From: Gemmatimonadaceae bacterium
GTDB taxonomy: Bacteria; Gemmatimonadota; Gemmatimonadetes; Gemmatimonadales; Gemmatimonadaceae
DNA: 5,833 bases
Assembly (NCBI GenBank): GCA_019689955.1
Contig: JADGGM010000223.1
Coordinates: 1-5,833, forward strand
Direction: 5' to 3'
Shown: positions 1 through 5,813 of the stretch, piece by piece
Numbering within the stretch: position 1 is the stretch's first letter
Layout of the letters: the number at the start of each line of letters is the position of its first letter
The notes under the pieces: generated by a model
What the model was told of the DNA's origin: nothing
Database searches by the model: none
What the model saw: the letters and a program-made list of their open reading frames with translations, nothing else
Translations under genes and position numbers: made by a program

Positions 1-245
1 GTATACAGCTTCTGATCCGAAACGTGCACCAATATCGTCCGCCCCCCGGACTCTGCGGTCACCACTGGCTCGGATGGGCGAACCCGCCCAGAGTACCCGT
101 CCGTGATCAGCGGCTCCAGCGGCGGAGGCAGCACGATGCCAGTCTCCACGTCCATGGCGGTCGGATGAATCATCCTTTCGTCCAGATCGGCAACGCGCGC
201 CTGTGGACCGAAAGCGCTCATCCCGGGGACCGTGACGTTCTTCAT
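1..245 (-). CDS. N-terminal part of an unrecognised protein, cut by the left edge
   Basis: An open frame of 81 codons begins with ATG at 243-245 and runs off the left edge without a stop. The protein starts MKNVTVPGMSAFGPQ and ends at the edge with TILVHVSDQKLY. The start is supported by GGAGAT at 251-256, five bases upstream of the ATG. Hand counts give about 46% G+C at codon position 2 and 77% at position 3, a coding-like pattern, although position 3 is less G+C-rich than in the cox genes. There is no signal peptide or membrane segment in the visible part; a proline-rich stretch (LPPPLEPL) lies near residues 43-50. The frame stays open upstream as far as 668, with other ATGs at 347 and 635, but that part looks less coding. 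I do not recognise the family. The final strand (ILVHVSDQKLY) faintly recalls the first strand of YkuD-type L,D-transpeptidase domains, a guess of low weight. Confidence 0.6.
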   Translation of the reverse strand, partial: MKNVTVPGMSAFGPQARVADLDERMIHPTAMDVETGIVLPPPLEPLITDGYSGRVRPSEPVVTAESGGRTILVHVSDQKLY

Positions 246-250
246 ACGAG

Positions 251-256
251 ATCTCC
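251..256 (-). promoter_or_regulatory. Shine-Dalgarno site of the left-edge gene
   Basis: On the minus strand this reads GGAGAT and lies five bases before the ATG at 245. The other in-frame ATGs (287, 347, 635) lack a properly spaced site: 287 has GGAG only one base away, and 635 has GGAG fourteen bases away. The site therefore decides the start. Confidence 0.55.
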
Positions 257-363
257 GTCCAGGTAGTAGGTGCTCGTGAACGAACATGCTCCAATGCCCA
301 TGGCGCTCCGGGACCTCGCGCGAGCTCCCTTCGACCGCGGCATCCATTAGACTAGACCATTGA

Positions 364-381
364 CTCGCCCAAACGGGCGAG
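364..381. other. Short perfect hairpin or operator-like palindrome
   Basis: CTCGCCC (364-370) and GGGCGAG (375-381) are perfect complements around a four-base AAAC loop. On the minus strand the hairpin lies about 118 bases before the ATG of the left-edge gene. Neither side carries a T-tract at the right place for intrinsic termination: the minus strand has TTTT before the stem, not after it. It could be a 5'-leader hairpin or a binding site, or chance in GC-rich DNA. Confidence 0.3.
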
Positions 382-981
382 AAAACGATACGCCAACGCG
401 AGTCCGCGCCCGTGTCGCGGCACCGGCGGACGCACATACCGAAGACGCCGACCGGGACATGCCCCACGCCCCATAGGCCAAACATCCCAATCGGACCCAT
501 CGCCACGAATCGAGGGCCGCCCGTGTGCGGGAGCCGGAGCCACGCCCCACTCGCCCGCGTGCGCGGCCGCGCGAGCTCCGCTCCGGCCGTTGCATCGAGA
601 GTTGCCGTCAGAGATTCGTGTCGACTCAGGCCCATACCGCAGCGGCACGCTCCGGCCGGGCGCGCCGTTCAACGAGACGATGCGAGCTCCGAGGTGCGGT
701 CCCGGTGTCGGGACGCTCGTGGGCAGTGACGGCCGCTCACTCGCCGAACGGCGGCCCGAATGATCGAAGTGCTCGTTCATTCAAAGGAACCCGTCCGGCG
801 GCGCGATGACAGTACCGGGATCGGCAAATCGTTATTCGTGTGCGCCAACCACGCCGCCGAGGCCGGCCCGGAGGCGCGCCGCTCACCGCGCCGCGGGCTG
901 TGCGCGTGCTGGTACGCGCCGCGATCTTGGGGGGGAGCACATCACGTGGTGGATCGGCGCGGGGGCAGGCAAGGGCGTCAA

Positions 982-1023
982 CCGGTGTCACACAGCGGCG
1001 AGATCTCCCCCCCCGCTCACCGG
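982..1023 (-). terminator. Possible 3'-end stem-loop of the oxidase operon (no U-tract)
   Basis: The structure begins seven bases after the last stop codon. CACCGG (1018-1023) pairs with CCGGTG (982-987), and CCGCT (1013-1017) pairs with AGCGG (994-998). This gives an 11-bp interrupted stem with a six-base bulge (988-993) and a 14-base loop that contains six of the eight C in the run at 1007-1014. No run of U follows on the transcript, so it is not a textbook intrinsic terminator. It could stabilise the mRNA end or act with Rho. The position fits an operon end; the role is inferred. Confidence 0.35.
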
Positions 1024-1030
1024 CCCGCGT

Positions 1031-1435
1031 TCACTGCAGCGTGTACAGATACGCCGCGATGTTTCTCGCCAGCGGCTCCGGCACGCCGAGGTCCGGCATC
1101 GCCGTCCCCGGCTCCACCGACTGCGGCGACTCGATCCACCGTACGAGGTTGTCGAACGTGTTCGGGAGCTGCCCGGCGATGAACCCGCGGCGCGCGAAGT
1201 GATCGAGCGGTGGGCCCACGAGGCCGCGCGCGTCGCGGATCCCGGGCACGGTGTGACACGCGCCACACCCGTACGCCGCGATCGCGACCTTCCCGGCGTC
1301 GGGGTTTCCTCGCAGTGCGGCGGCACGCGCTGCCTTCCCGCTGCACGCGGCGAGGATGAGCGCCGAGCCCGCGAGCAAGGAAGGGACGTACCGCGCTCCG
1401 CGCGAGCGCCAATTGCGCCGGAACGAGGCCGTCAT
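1031..1435 (-). CDS. Monoheme cytochrome c lipoprotein
   Basis: The product is a 134-residue class I-type cytochrome c, predicted to be anchored to a membrane on the periplasmic side. An Arg-rich N-terminus (residues 6-15) is followed by a hydrophobic stretch ending in a lipobox, LILAAC, with Cys31 as the lipidated residue. The haem site is CGACH (Cys57, Cys60, His61); the likely sixth ligand is Met113 in the TAMPDLG segment, and the C-terminus has the usual amphipathic helix (RNIAAYLYTL). It is the last gene of the oxidase operon, seven bases after the small membrane protein gene. Its ribosome binding site is weak (GGGTG within 1443-1448), so translation may be coupled to the gene before. 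The likely role is electron donor or accessory cytochrome for the oxidase, inferred from position. The haem-protein call is firm; the partner is not. Confidence 0.9.
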   Translation of the reverse strand: MTASFRRNWRSRGARYVPSLLAGSALILAACSGKAARAAALRGNPDAGKVAIAAYGCGACHTVPGIRDARGLVGPPLDHFARRGFIAGQLPNTFDNLVRWIESPQSVEPGTAMPDLGVPEPLARNIAAYLYTLQ

Positions 1436-1442
1436 CGTCGAG

Positions 1443-1847
1443 TCACCCGAAGCATGGCGTGATGAGCACGATCCCCAGCGCGGTGAGCACGAGCGCGTCG
1501 AGAAAGAGCAGGCTCGAGATGATGCCGGAGAACGCCATGAACCGAACGCGGATCCCCACCTGATCGTCGGGCGATTCGTCCTCGCGCGCCGTCCGCCAGT
1601 TCCGCATGGCGACGACGACCGCGGCGACCTGGATGCCGAGCGAGATGAGCAGCCAGAGCCCGGTGACCCACCGGACTCCGCTCCCGATCACGGGCTCCCG
1701 CAGGGGGAACATCCCGGGGAAGCATGACTGTGCGCTGATCGGCACGCCGACCAACTCGGCCAGGCTCCACATCACCGGGCCGGCGAGGAGCGCGAACCAG
1801 AGCGGACCGAGCCCCACGCTCGCCCGATGCGTCGCCGCGGTCGTCAT
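1443..1847 (-). CDS. Small three-helix membrane protein of the oxidase operon, function unknown
   Basis: The 134-residue protein has three predicted membrane helices at about residues 12-37, 58-82 and 103-129. By the positive-inside rule the charged loop at 83-102 is cytoplasmic. That puts Cys42 (SCFPG, after helix 1) and Cys132 (TPCFG, at the C-terminus) both on the periplasmic side, where they could form a disulfide. Helix 1 contains AGPVMW. I recall small proteins with a similar GPxxW helix, a cysteine after it and a C-terminal PC near caa3 oxidase genes, but I know of no proven function. It lies 39 bases after coxC and 7 bases before the cytochrome gene, with GGAG at 1857-1860 nine bases from the ATG. 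The position suggests an oxidase subunit IV-like or assembly role. I see no resemblance to CtaG/Cox11 or to the classic CoxD sequence. Confidence 0.8.
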   Translation of the reverse strand: MTTAATHRASVGLGPLWFALLAGPVMWSLAELVGVPISAQSCFPGMFPLREPVIGSGVRWVTGLWLLISLGIQVAAVVVAMRNWRTAREDESPDDQVGIRVRFMAFSGIISSLLFLDALVLTALGIVLITPCFG

Positions 1848-1870
1848 CGCCTGCCGCTCCGCGCCGTGGG

Positions 1871-1889
1871 CACCGTCATCGCACCGTCA
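1871..1889 (-). repeat. Short direct repeat across the coxC stop codon
   Basis: On the minus strand TGACGGTG occurs twice with an 11-base period (1882-1889 and 1871-1878), separated by CGA. The first copy contains the coxC stop codon TGA. It lies mostly in the 39-base gap before the next gene and may be a small tandem duplication. Confidence 0.4.
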
Positions 1890-2495
1890 CCATAGATACG
1901 GGCTCACGTAGATGGTGAAGAAGACGAACAGCCACACCAGCCCGACGAGATGCCAGTACGCTCCGACCGTCTCCACCGCGAGCGGACGGGCCGCGCTCAC
2001 CCGGTCGGCAAGCGCGCGCCACACGATCTCGAGGATCAGGAGCAGCCCCACCACCACGTGCGCGAAATGGAAGCCGGTGACCGTGAAGTAGAGCGATCCG
2101 TACGAGCCGGTCGACATCCGGAACGGTTTCCGGCTCCACTCCGTGGCCTCGATGATGAGGAACGCGACGCCGAGGAGCGCGGCCACGATCGCCCACGCCA
2201 CCAGCGCTCCGCGCGACGCGCGCCTGATCGCGAGCGTGCCGAGCCGCATGGGGATGCTGCTCACGACGAGGATCACGGTGTTCACGATCGCCAGGGTGAG
2301 CTCCGGTGGGCCGCCCGGGGGCCAGGTGGGGCTCTGCGCACCGACGTAGAAGTAGCTGAACAGCAGATAGGCGAAGAGCGTCCCCTCGGTGATGATGAAG
2401 AACATCATCCCCCACCACCCGGTCGCCCGGTGGCCGCGCCCGTCGAGCGGGATCCGCGCGATCGGGACGCCGTCGAGCGTATGCACTGCTTCCAT
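1887..2495 (-). CDS. coxC: Cytochrome c oxidase subunit III (five-helix form)
   Basis: Subunit III of the haem-copper oxidase is an integral membrane protein without redox metals that supports subunit I. The 202-residue product matches the short, five-helix form (CtaE of Bacillus is close to this length) rather than the seven-helix form of about 260 residues or more. Visible family motifs are Glu37 in the first helix (IITEGTLFA), Glu119-Trp120, the GFHFAHVVVG motif with His143 and His146, and YWHLVGLVWLFVF at 180-192. In the last motif the usual Asp of YWHFVD is Gly185. The gene starts three bases after the coxA stop, with a strong GGGAGGTG at 2502-2509 inside the end of coxA. The two N-terminal helices missing here appear to be at the C-terminus of subunit I. 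Identity is firm. Confidence 0.95.
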   Translation of the reverse strand: MEAVHTLDGVPIARIPLDGRGHRATGWWGMMFFIITEGTLFAYLLFSYFYVGAQSPTWPPGGPPELTLAIVNTVILVVSSIPMRLGTLAIRRASRGALVAWAIVAALLGVAFLIIEATEWSRKPFRMSTGSYGSLYFTVTGFHFAHVVVGLLLILEIVWRALADRVSAARPLAVETVGAYWHLVGLVWLFVFFTIYVSPYLW

Positions 2496-2498
2496 CGC

Positions 2499-4394
2499 TC
2501 ACACCTCCCGAATCGTGCGCACTGGCCAGAGCCAGGCGTGGATCGCGGCCAAGGTCAACACGCCTCCGGCGATCGCGAGCCACCACGCGGTCGTCACGAG
2601 CCCGTAGAAGGTCGCCAGGATCGCGAGCCCGGTGAGGAACGGCATCACGGTGTCCTCCGGCATCCGCTGCACGGCGGCGGGGAAACCGTCGAGCGTGGAC
2701 GTCTGCAGGGTGACGCGGTCGCTGTCGAGCGGCGGGCCTTCGTCGATGCGGCTCAGGCGGCCGAGGCCGAGCCGCTCCTCCCAGAGGGGCTCGCGGCTCC
2801 CCACGGTGGGGATCACGGCGAAGTTGTACGCCGGGGGAGGCGAGGTGGTGGCCCACTCGAGCGAGGCGGCGTCCCACGGGTTGTTCCCGGCGATGGCGCC
2901 GCGGCGAAGGCTCCAGAAGACGTTGACGAGGAAGAGCAGGACGCCCACGGCGAAGAGGTACGCGCCGATCGACGTGATGAGGTTCGGTGCGGTCCAGCCG
3001 AGCCCCGCGGGATACGTGTAGATGCGCCGCGGCATTCCGAGGAGGCCGCTGATGTGCATCGGGAAGAAGCCGAGGTTGAAGCCGATGAACATCACCCAGA
3101 AGTTCCACTTCCCGAGCGCCTCGTTGAGCAAGCGCCCGGTCATCTTCGGGAACCAGTAATAGAACGCGGCGATCACGGGGAAGACGTTGATCCCGATGAG
3201 CACGTAGTGGATGTGCGCGACCACGAAGTACGTGTCGGTCACCGACCAGTCGAAGGGGACGGCGGCGGTGACGACTCCGCTGACGCCGCCGATGACGAAC
3301 AGGATGATGAAGCCGAGCGCGAACAGCATCGCGGTGGTGAGGACTGGGCGGCCGTACCACAGCGTGGCCAGCCACACGAAGATCGACACCGCGCTCGGCA
3401 ACACGATCGCCATGCTCGCGGCACCGAAGAACGTGAGGGCGAGCGGCGGGATGCCGGTGGCGAACATGTGGTGCACCCACACGCCGAAGCCCAGGATCCC
3501 CGTGATCACGACCGCGAGCGCGTTCCACGCGTAGCCGACGATCGGGCGGCGGGCGAAGGTGGGGATGACCATCGACATGAAGCTCAGCGCGGGGAGGACG
3601 ATGATGTAGACCCACGGGTGCCCGAAGATCCAGAACAGGTGCTGCCAGAGGAGCGCCTGTCCCCCGGCGCCGGGATCGAAGAAGCGGGTGCCGAAGTGCC
3701 GGTCCAGGTACAGGAAGGCGCAGGCGACGCTGAGCGCGGGGAGGGCGAAGATGATCGAGAACGAGGCGGTGACGGTGCCGTACACGAAGAGCGGGAGCCG
3801 GCCGAGCGACATGCCCGGCGCCCGCATCTTGAACATCGTCGCGATGAAGTTGACCGCGCCGGCGGTCGATGAGATGGTGAGGAAGATGACCCCGAGGGCG
3901 TAGTAGTCCATGTTCGCCCCGGGTGAGTAGCGGAGCTCGGTGAGCGGCGCGTACGCGAACCACCCGGCGTCGGGCCCGAGCCCCACGGCGTAGCCGGTAT
4001 AGAGGAAGATGGCGGAGAAGAGGAAGGTCCAGTAGCTGAACGCGTTGAGGCGCGGGAACGCCATGTCGCGCGCGCCGAGCACGAGGGGGAAGAGGTAGTT
4101 GCTGAACCCGGAAAGGATGGGGAGCGCGTACCACAGGATCATCGTGGTGCCGTGCATGGTGAAGGCCTGGTTGAACCCTTCCGGGGAGAGGACGTGGTTG
4201 TTCGGCACCTGGAGCTGCACGCGCATGACGAGCGCCTCGATCCCGCCGGCGATGAGCAGCAGGAAGGCGGTCACGAGGTAGCGCTTGCCGATCGTCTTGT
4301 GGTCGACGGTGCCGAGGACGCCGCGCAGGGTGTGCGGGGTCTCCCAGAGGTCGGAGAGCCGTTCGGTGAGTCGCTCGGTCGTCGCCGTCGCCAT
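2499..4394 (-). CDS. coxA: Cytochrome c oxidase subunit I (14-helix, haem a/a3-CuB catalytic subunit)
   Basis: This is the catalytic subunit that reduces O2 to water and couples this to proton transfer across the cytoplasmic membrane. It has 631 residues. Haem a ligands are His81 (FTMHGTTM) and His396; the haem a3 ligand is His394 (VVAHIHYV). CuB ligands are His259, His308 and His309, and Tyr263 in HPWVY can form the His-Tyr crosslink. The arginine pair Arg456-Arg457 (MPRRI) near the haem propionates is present. D-channel entry residues are kept (Asn99, Asp110, Asn117), but the glutamate of GHPEVY is Trp261, the K-channel lysine is Ser337 (LPSAVSIF), and the Mg-site histidine before Asp387 is Thr386. 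Two extra helices at about 583-600 and 601-623 follow the 12-helix core, as in the Bacillus subunit I. The ATG at 4394 has GGAG six bases upstream. Identity is firm; proton pumping is uncertain. Confidence 0.97.
   Translation of the reverse strand: MATATTERLTERLSDLWETPHTLRGVLGTVDHKTIGKRYLVTAFLLLIAGGIEALVMRVQLQVPNNHVLSPEGFNQAFTMHGTTMILWYALPILSGFSNYLFPLVLGARDMAFPRLNAFSYWTFLFSAIFLYTGYAVGLGPDAGWFAYAPLTELRYSPGANMDYYALGVIFLTISSTAGAVNFIATMFKMRAPGMSLGRLPLFVYGTVTASFSIIFALPALSVACAFLYLDRHFGTRFFDPGAGGQALLWQHLFWIFGHPWVYIIVLPALSFMSMVIPTFARRPIVGYAWNALAVVITGILGFGVWVHHMFATGIPPLALTFFGAASMAIVLPSAVSIFVWLATLWYGRPVLTTAMLFALGFIILFVIGGVSGVVTAAVPFDWSVTDTYFVVAHIHYVLIGINVFPVIAAFYYWFPKMTGRLLNEALGKWNFWVMFIGFNLGFFPMHISGLLGMPRRIYTYPAGLGWTAPNLITSIGAYLFAVGVLLFLVNVFWSLRRGAIAGNNPWDAASLEWATTSPPPAYNFAVIPTVGSREPLWEERLGLGRLSRIDEGPPLDSDRVTLQTSTLDGFPAAVQRMPEDTVMPFLTGLAILATFYGLVTTAWWLAIAGGVLTLAAIHAWLWPVRTIREV
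2502..2509 (-). promoter_or_regulatory. Strong Shine-Dalgarno site of coxC inside the coxA 3' end
   Basis: GGGAGGTG on the minus strand is the best ribosome binding site in the window. It encodes the last codons of coxA (Arg-Glu-Val) and is followed, after six bases that include the coxA stop codon, by the coxC ATG. This implies independent, efficient initiation of subunit III and tight linkage to coxA. Confidence 0.75.
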
Positions 4395-4400
4395 GTCGGT

Positions 4401-4404
4401 CTCC
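4401..4404 (-). promoter_or_regulatory. Shine-Dalgarno site of coxA
   Basis: GGAG on the minus strand lies in the 11-base gap between coxB and coxA, six bases before the ATG at 4394. It fixes the coxA start. Longer in-frame extensions upstream only overlap coxB in another frame. Confidence 0.65.
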
Positions 4405-4405
4405 G

Positions 4406-5431
4406 TCAGCGCAGGGTCTGGAGGTATGCGACGATCGCGTGCATGGTGGCAGGGGTGAGGTCGATCCTGGGCATGTCGGCGCCGGGCTTGAGGCTGGGCG
4501 CGTCGGTGATCCAGGCGTTGAGCGCGCCGGGGGTGTTGCGCACGGCGCCGGCACCGAGCATGTGGCGGCTGGCGACGTGTGTGAGGTCGGGGCCGAGGAT
4601 GCCGTGCGCGCCGGTGCCGCGCACGGTGTGACAGAGCGCGCACGCGGAGCTCATGAACGCGCGCCCCCCGGCGGCGGCTGCGGTGTCGCTTGGCGGCGCG
4701 GCTGCGGCGGGGGCGCTCTGCGCGGCGAGCCAGCGCTGGAAGCTCCGCGCGTCCTCGGCGGTCACGGTGAGCATCATGTGCGCGTGCTGCAGCCCGCAGA
4801 ACTCGGCGCACTGCCCGTGGAACGTCCCGGCGGTGTCGGCGCGGATCCAGAAGGTATTCCGGATGCCGGGGATGACGTCGATCTTCCCCTGGAGCTGGGG
4901 GATCCAGAAGCTGTGGATCACGTCGGCCGACGTTACCTGGAGCGCCACCGGGACGCCGATGGGGATGTGCAGCTCGTTCGCGGTCGCGACCGCCTGATCG
5001 GGCGTGCCGCCGAGGTAGCGCGCTTCCCACCACCACTGATGGCCGATGATCTCGATCTTCGCCCCCGGCCGCCCGCGCGGCCGCTCGGTCGCGCCGAGCA
5101 CCACGGCGCTGTAGATGAAGAACGCGAGCGTGACCACGGCGGTGATCGCGAGCCCGACGACGATCCCGCGCGTGCTCCCGGGGGACGCCACGAGCGGCGT
5201 GTCCGCGACCGTGCGGCCGCGGTGGCGGAGCGTGACCAGCTCGATGGCGAGGACGATGACGATGACTGCGGACCCGACGATGATGAGCCACCAACCGAGC
5301 GTGGCGAGCGTGTGCTGCGGCGCGCTTTCCGGGCGCAGCACCGACGGCGCCGTCGCGCACCCGGCCAGGGCGACGGACGCGCCGCCCATGGCGGCCTCGC
5401 GCCATGACGGGTGGAGGGAGCGACGCGTCAT
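4406..5431 (-). CDS. coxB: Cytochrome c oxidase subunit II with fused cytochrome c (caa3-type)
   Basis: Subunit II takes electrons from cytochrome c and passes them through the binuclear CuA centre to haem a. The 341-residue product has a lipobox (ALAGC, Cys25), two membrane helices at about 43-66 and 89-113, the aromatic motif GHQWWWEARY (130-139) and a full CuA site: His173, Cys208, Glu210, Cys212, His216 and Met219. An Ala-rich linker (about 236-256) leads to a C-terminal cytochrome c domain with CALCH (Cys264, Cys267, His268) and Met320 in GADMP. This fusion defines the caa3 type. The start ATG overlaps the stop of the preceding cytochrome gene by four bases (5428-5431). There is no clear ribosome binding site, so translational coupling is likely. 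A later Met15 is possible but would remove the basic N-region of the signal peptide. Identity is firm. Confidence 0.97.
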   Translation of the reverse strand: MTRRSLHPSWREAAMGGASVALAGCATAPSVLRPESAPQHTLATLGWWLIIVGSAVIVIVLAIELVTLRHRGRTVADTPLVASPGSTRGIVVGLAITAVVTLAFFIYSAVVLGATERPRGRPGAKIEIIGHQWWWEARYLGGTPDQAVATANELHIPIGVPVALQVTSADVIHSFWIPQLQGKIDVIPGIRNTFWIRADTAGTFHGQCAEFCGLQHAHMMLTVTAEDARSFQRWLAAQSAPAAAAPPSDTAAAAGGRAFMSSACALCHTVRGTGAHGILGPDLTHVASRHMLGAGAVRNTPGALNAWITDAPSLKPGADMPRIDLTPATMHAIVAYLQTLR

Positions 5432-5813
5432 CGTTTCGTCATCGGCACTTCGTTCCGCGCCACCTGCACGCGATCTGGCTCCTGCGGCGTGCGGAGCGTG
5501 CGGATGTACGTGATGATCTGCCAGATCTGGTTCTCCGGGATGCGTCCGCCCCACGCCGGCATCCCGGCGGGGCGCCCTTCGCTGATGGTCGCGAAGAGCT
5601 GGGCGTCGCTCGTTCCGTACGTGTTGGTGCTGTCGCGGAGGCTCGGGCCCATCCCGCCCCCCGCGCGCCCGCCGTGGCAGCCGTAGCAGTTGTAGGCGAG
5701 GAAGAGTTGGCGCCCCGCGGCGGCGGCGGTCTTGTCTCCCACGTATGGGTTCTTCAGGTTGCCGAAGACGACCTGCGGATGGATCCCCGGCTGCACACCC
5801 GGGCCCCCGAGGC
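5428..5813 (-). CDS. Monoheme cytochrome c, N-terminus missing at the window edge
   Basis: This is a periplasmic class I-type cytochrome c, first visible gene of the oxidase operon and likely its electron donor. Counted from an in-frame GTG at 5796, the haem motif is CYGCH (Cys37, Cys40, His41), preceded by AGRQLFLAYN. Met79 in AGMPAWGG is the likely sixth ligand, and the IPENQIWQIITYIRTL helix closes the domain. No signal peptide is seen. The frame remains open upstream of the GTG (reading PGLGGPG) until the adapter-like bases at 5814, and the GTG has no good ribosome binding site. I therefore take the true start to be outside the window; the GTG is only an alternative. The stop codon overlaps the coxB start as ATGA. 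The NPYVGD segment before the haem domain resembles monoheme cytochromes encoded directly before coxB in other bacteria, from memory. Confidence 0.88.

Larger units (their letters stand above)
246..1030. other. Intergenic stretch without a convincing gene
   Basis: About 785 bases separate the last oxidase-operon gene from the left-edge gene. Several reading frames are open on both strands, but their translations are rich in Arg, Pro, Ser and Gly, have no recognisable motif and look like GC-driven noise. The stretch contains a perfect 7-bp inverted repeat at 364-381, a 6-bp hairpin at 902-919 (GCGCGT, loop GCTGGT, ACGCGC), a run of seven G at 929-935 and a bulged stem-loop at 982-1023. Bases 340-365 are more A+T-rich than their surroundings and could hold the promoter of the left-edge gene, but I cannot identify a good -35/-10 pair. 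The length is unusual beside the tight operon, so a decayed gene or a regulatory or RNA region is possible. Confidence 0.5.

Noticed and set aside
24..266. Plus-strand 80-codon frame at the left edge
   Set aside because: It is antisense to the better-supported minus-strand gene, is rich in Arg, His and Pro, and has no ribosome binding site.
352..780. Minus-strand 142-codon frame in the gap
   Set aside because: It starts with ATG but has no clear ribosome binding site, an Arg/Pro/Gly-rich sequence and no recognisable motif.
760..1182. Plus-strand 140-codon frame running into the last cytochrome gene
   Set aside because: The first 35 residues look plausible, but the rest is low-complexity and overlaps a firm cytochrome gene on the other strand. 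No ribosome binding site was seen.
1950..3872. 640-codon plus-strand open frame antisense to coxA
   Set aside because: The translation is almost only Glu, Arg, Gly, Asp, His and Ala with no hydrophobic core. It mirrors coxA codon use and has no independent support.
2499..4394. Subunit I as an oxidase-derived nitric oxide reductase
   Set aside because: The active-site tyrosine (Tyr263 in HPWVY) and all three CuB histidines are present, and a full CuA subunit II is encoded. This favours an O2 reductase despite the missing channel residues.
1876..4554. Very long minus-strand open frame overlapping coxA and coxC
   Set aside because: It is out of frame with coxA, and its translation is Arg/Pro/His-rich without motifs. 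It is a GC-driven shadow of real genes with clear haem and copper ligands.
4439..5407. 322-codon plus-strand open frame antisense to coxB
   Set aside because: It is low-complexity and charged, and lies wholly inside coxB, whose CuA and haem motifs are unambiguous.
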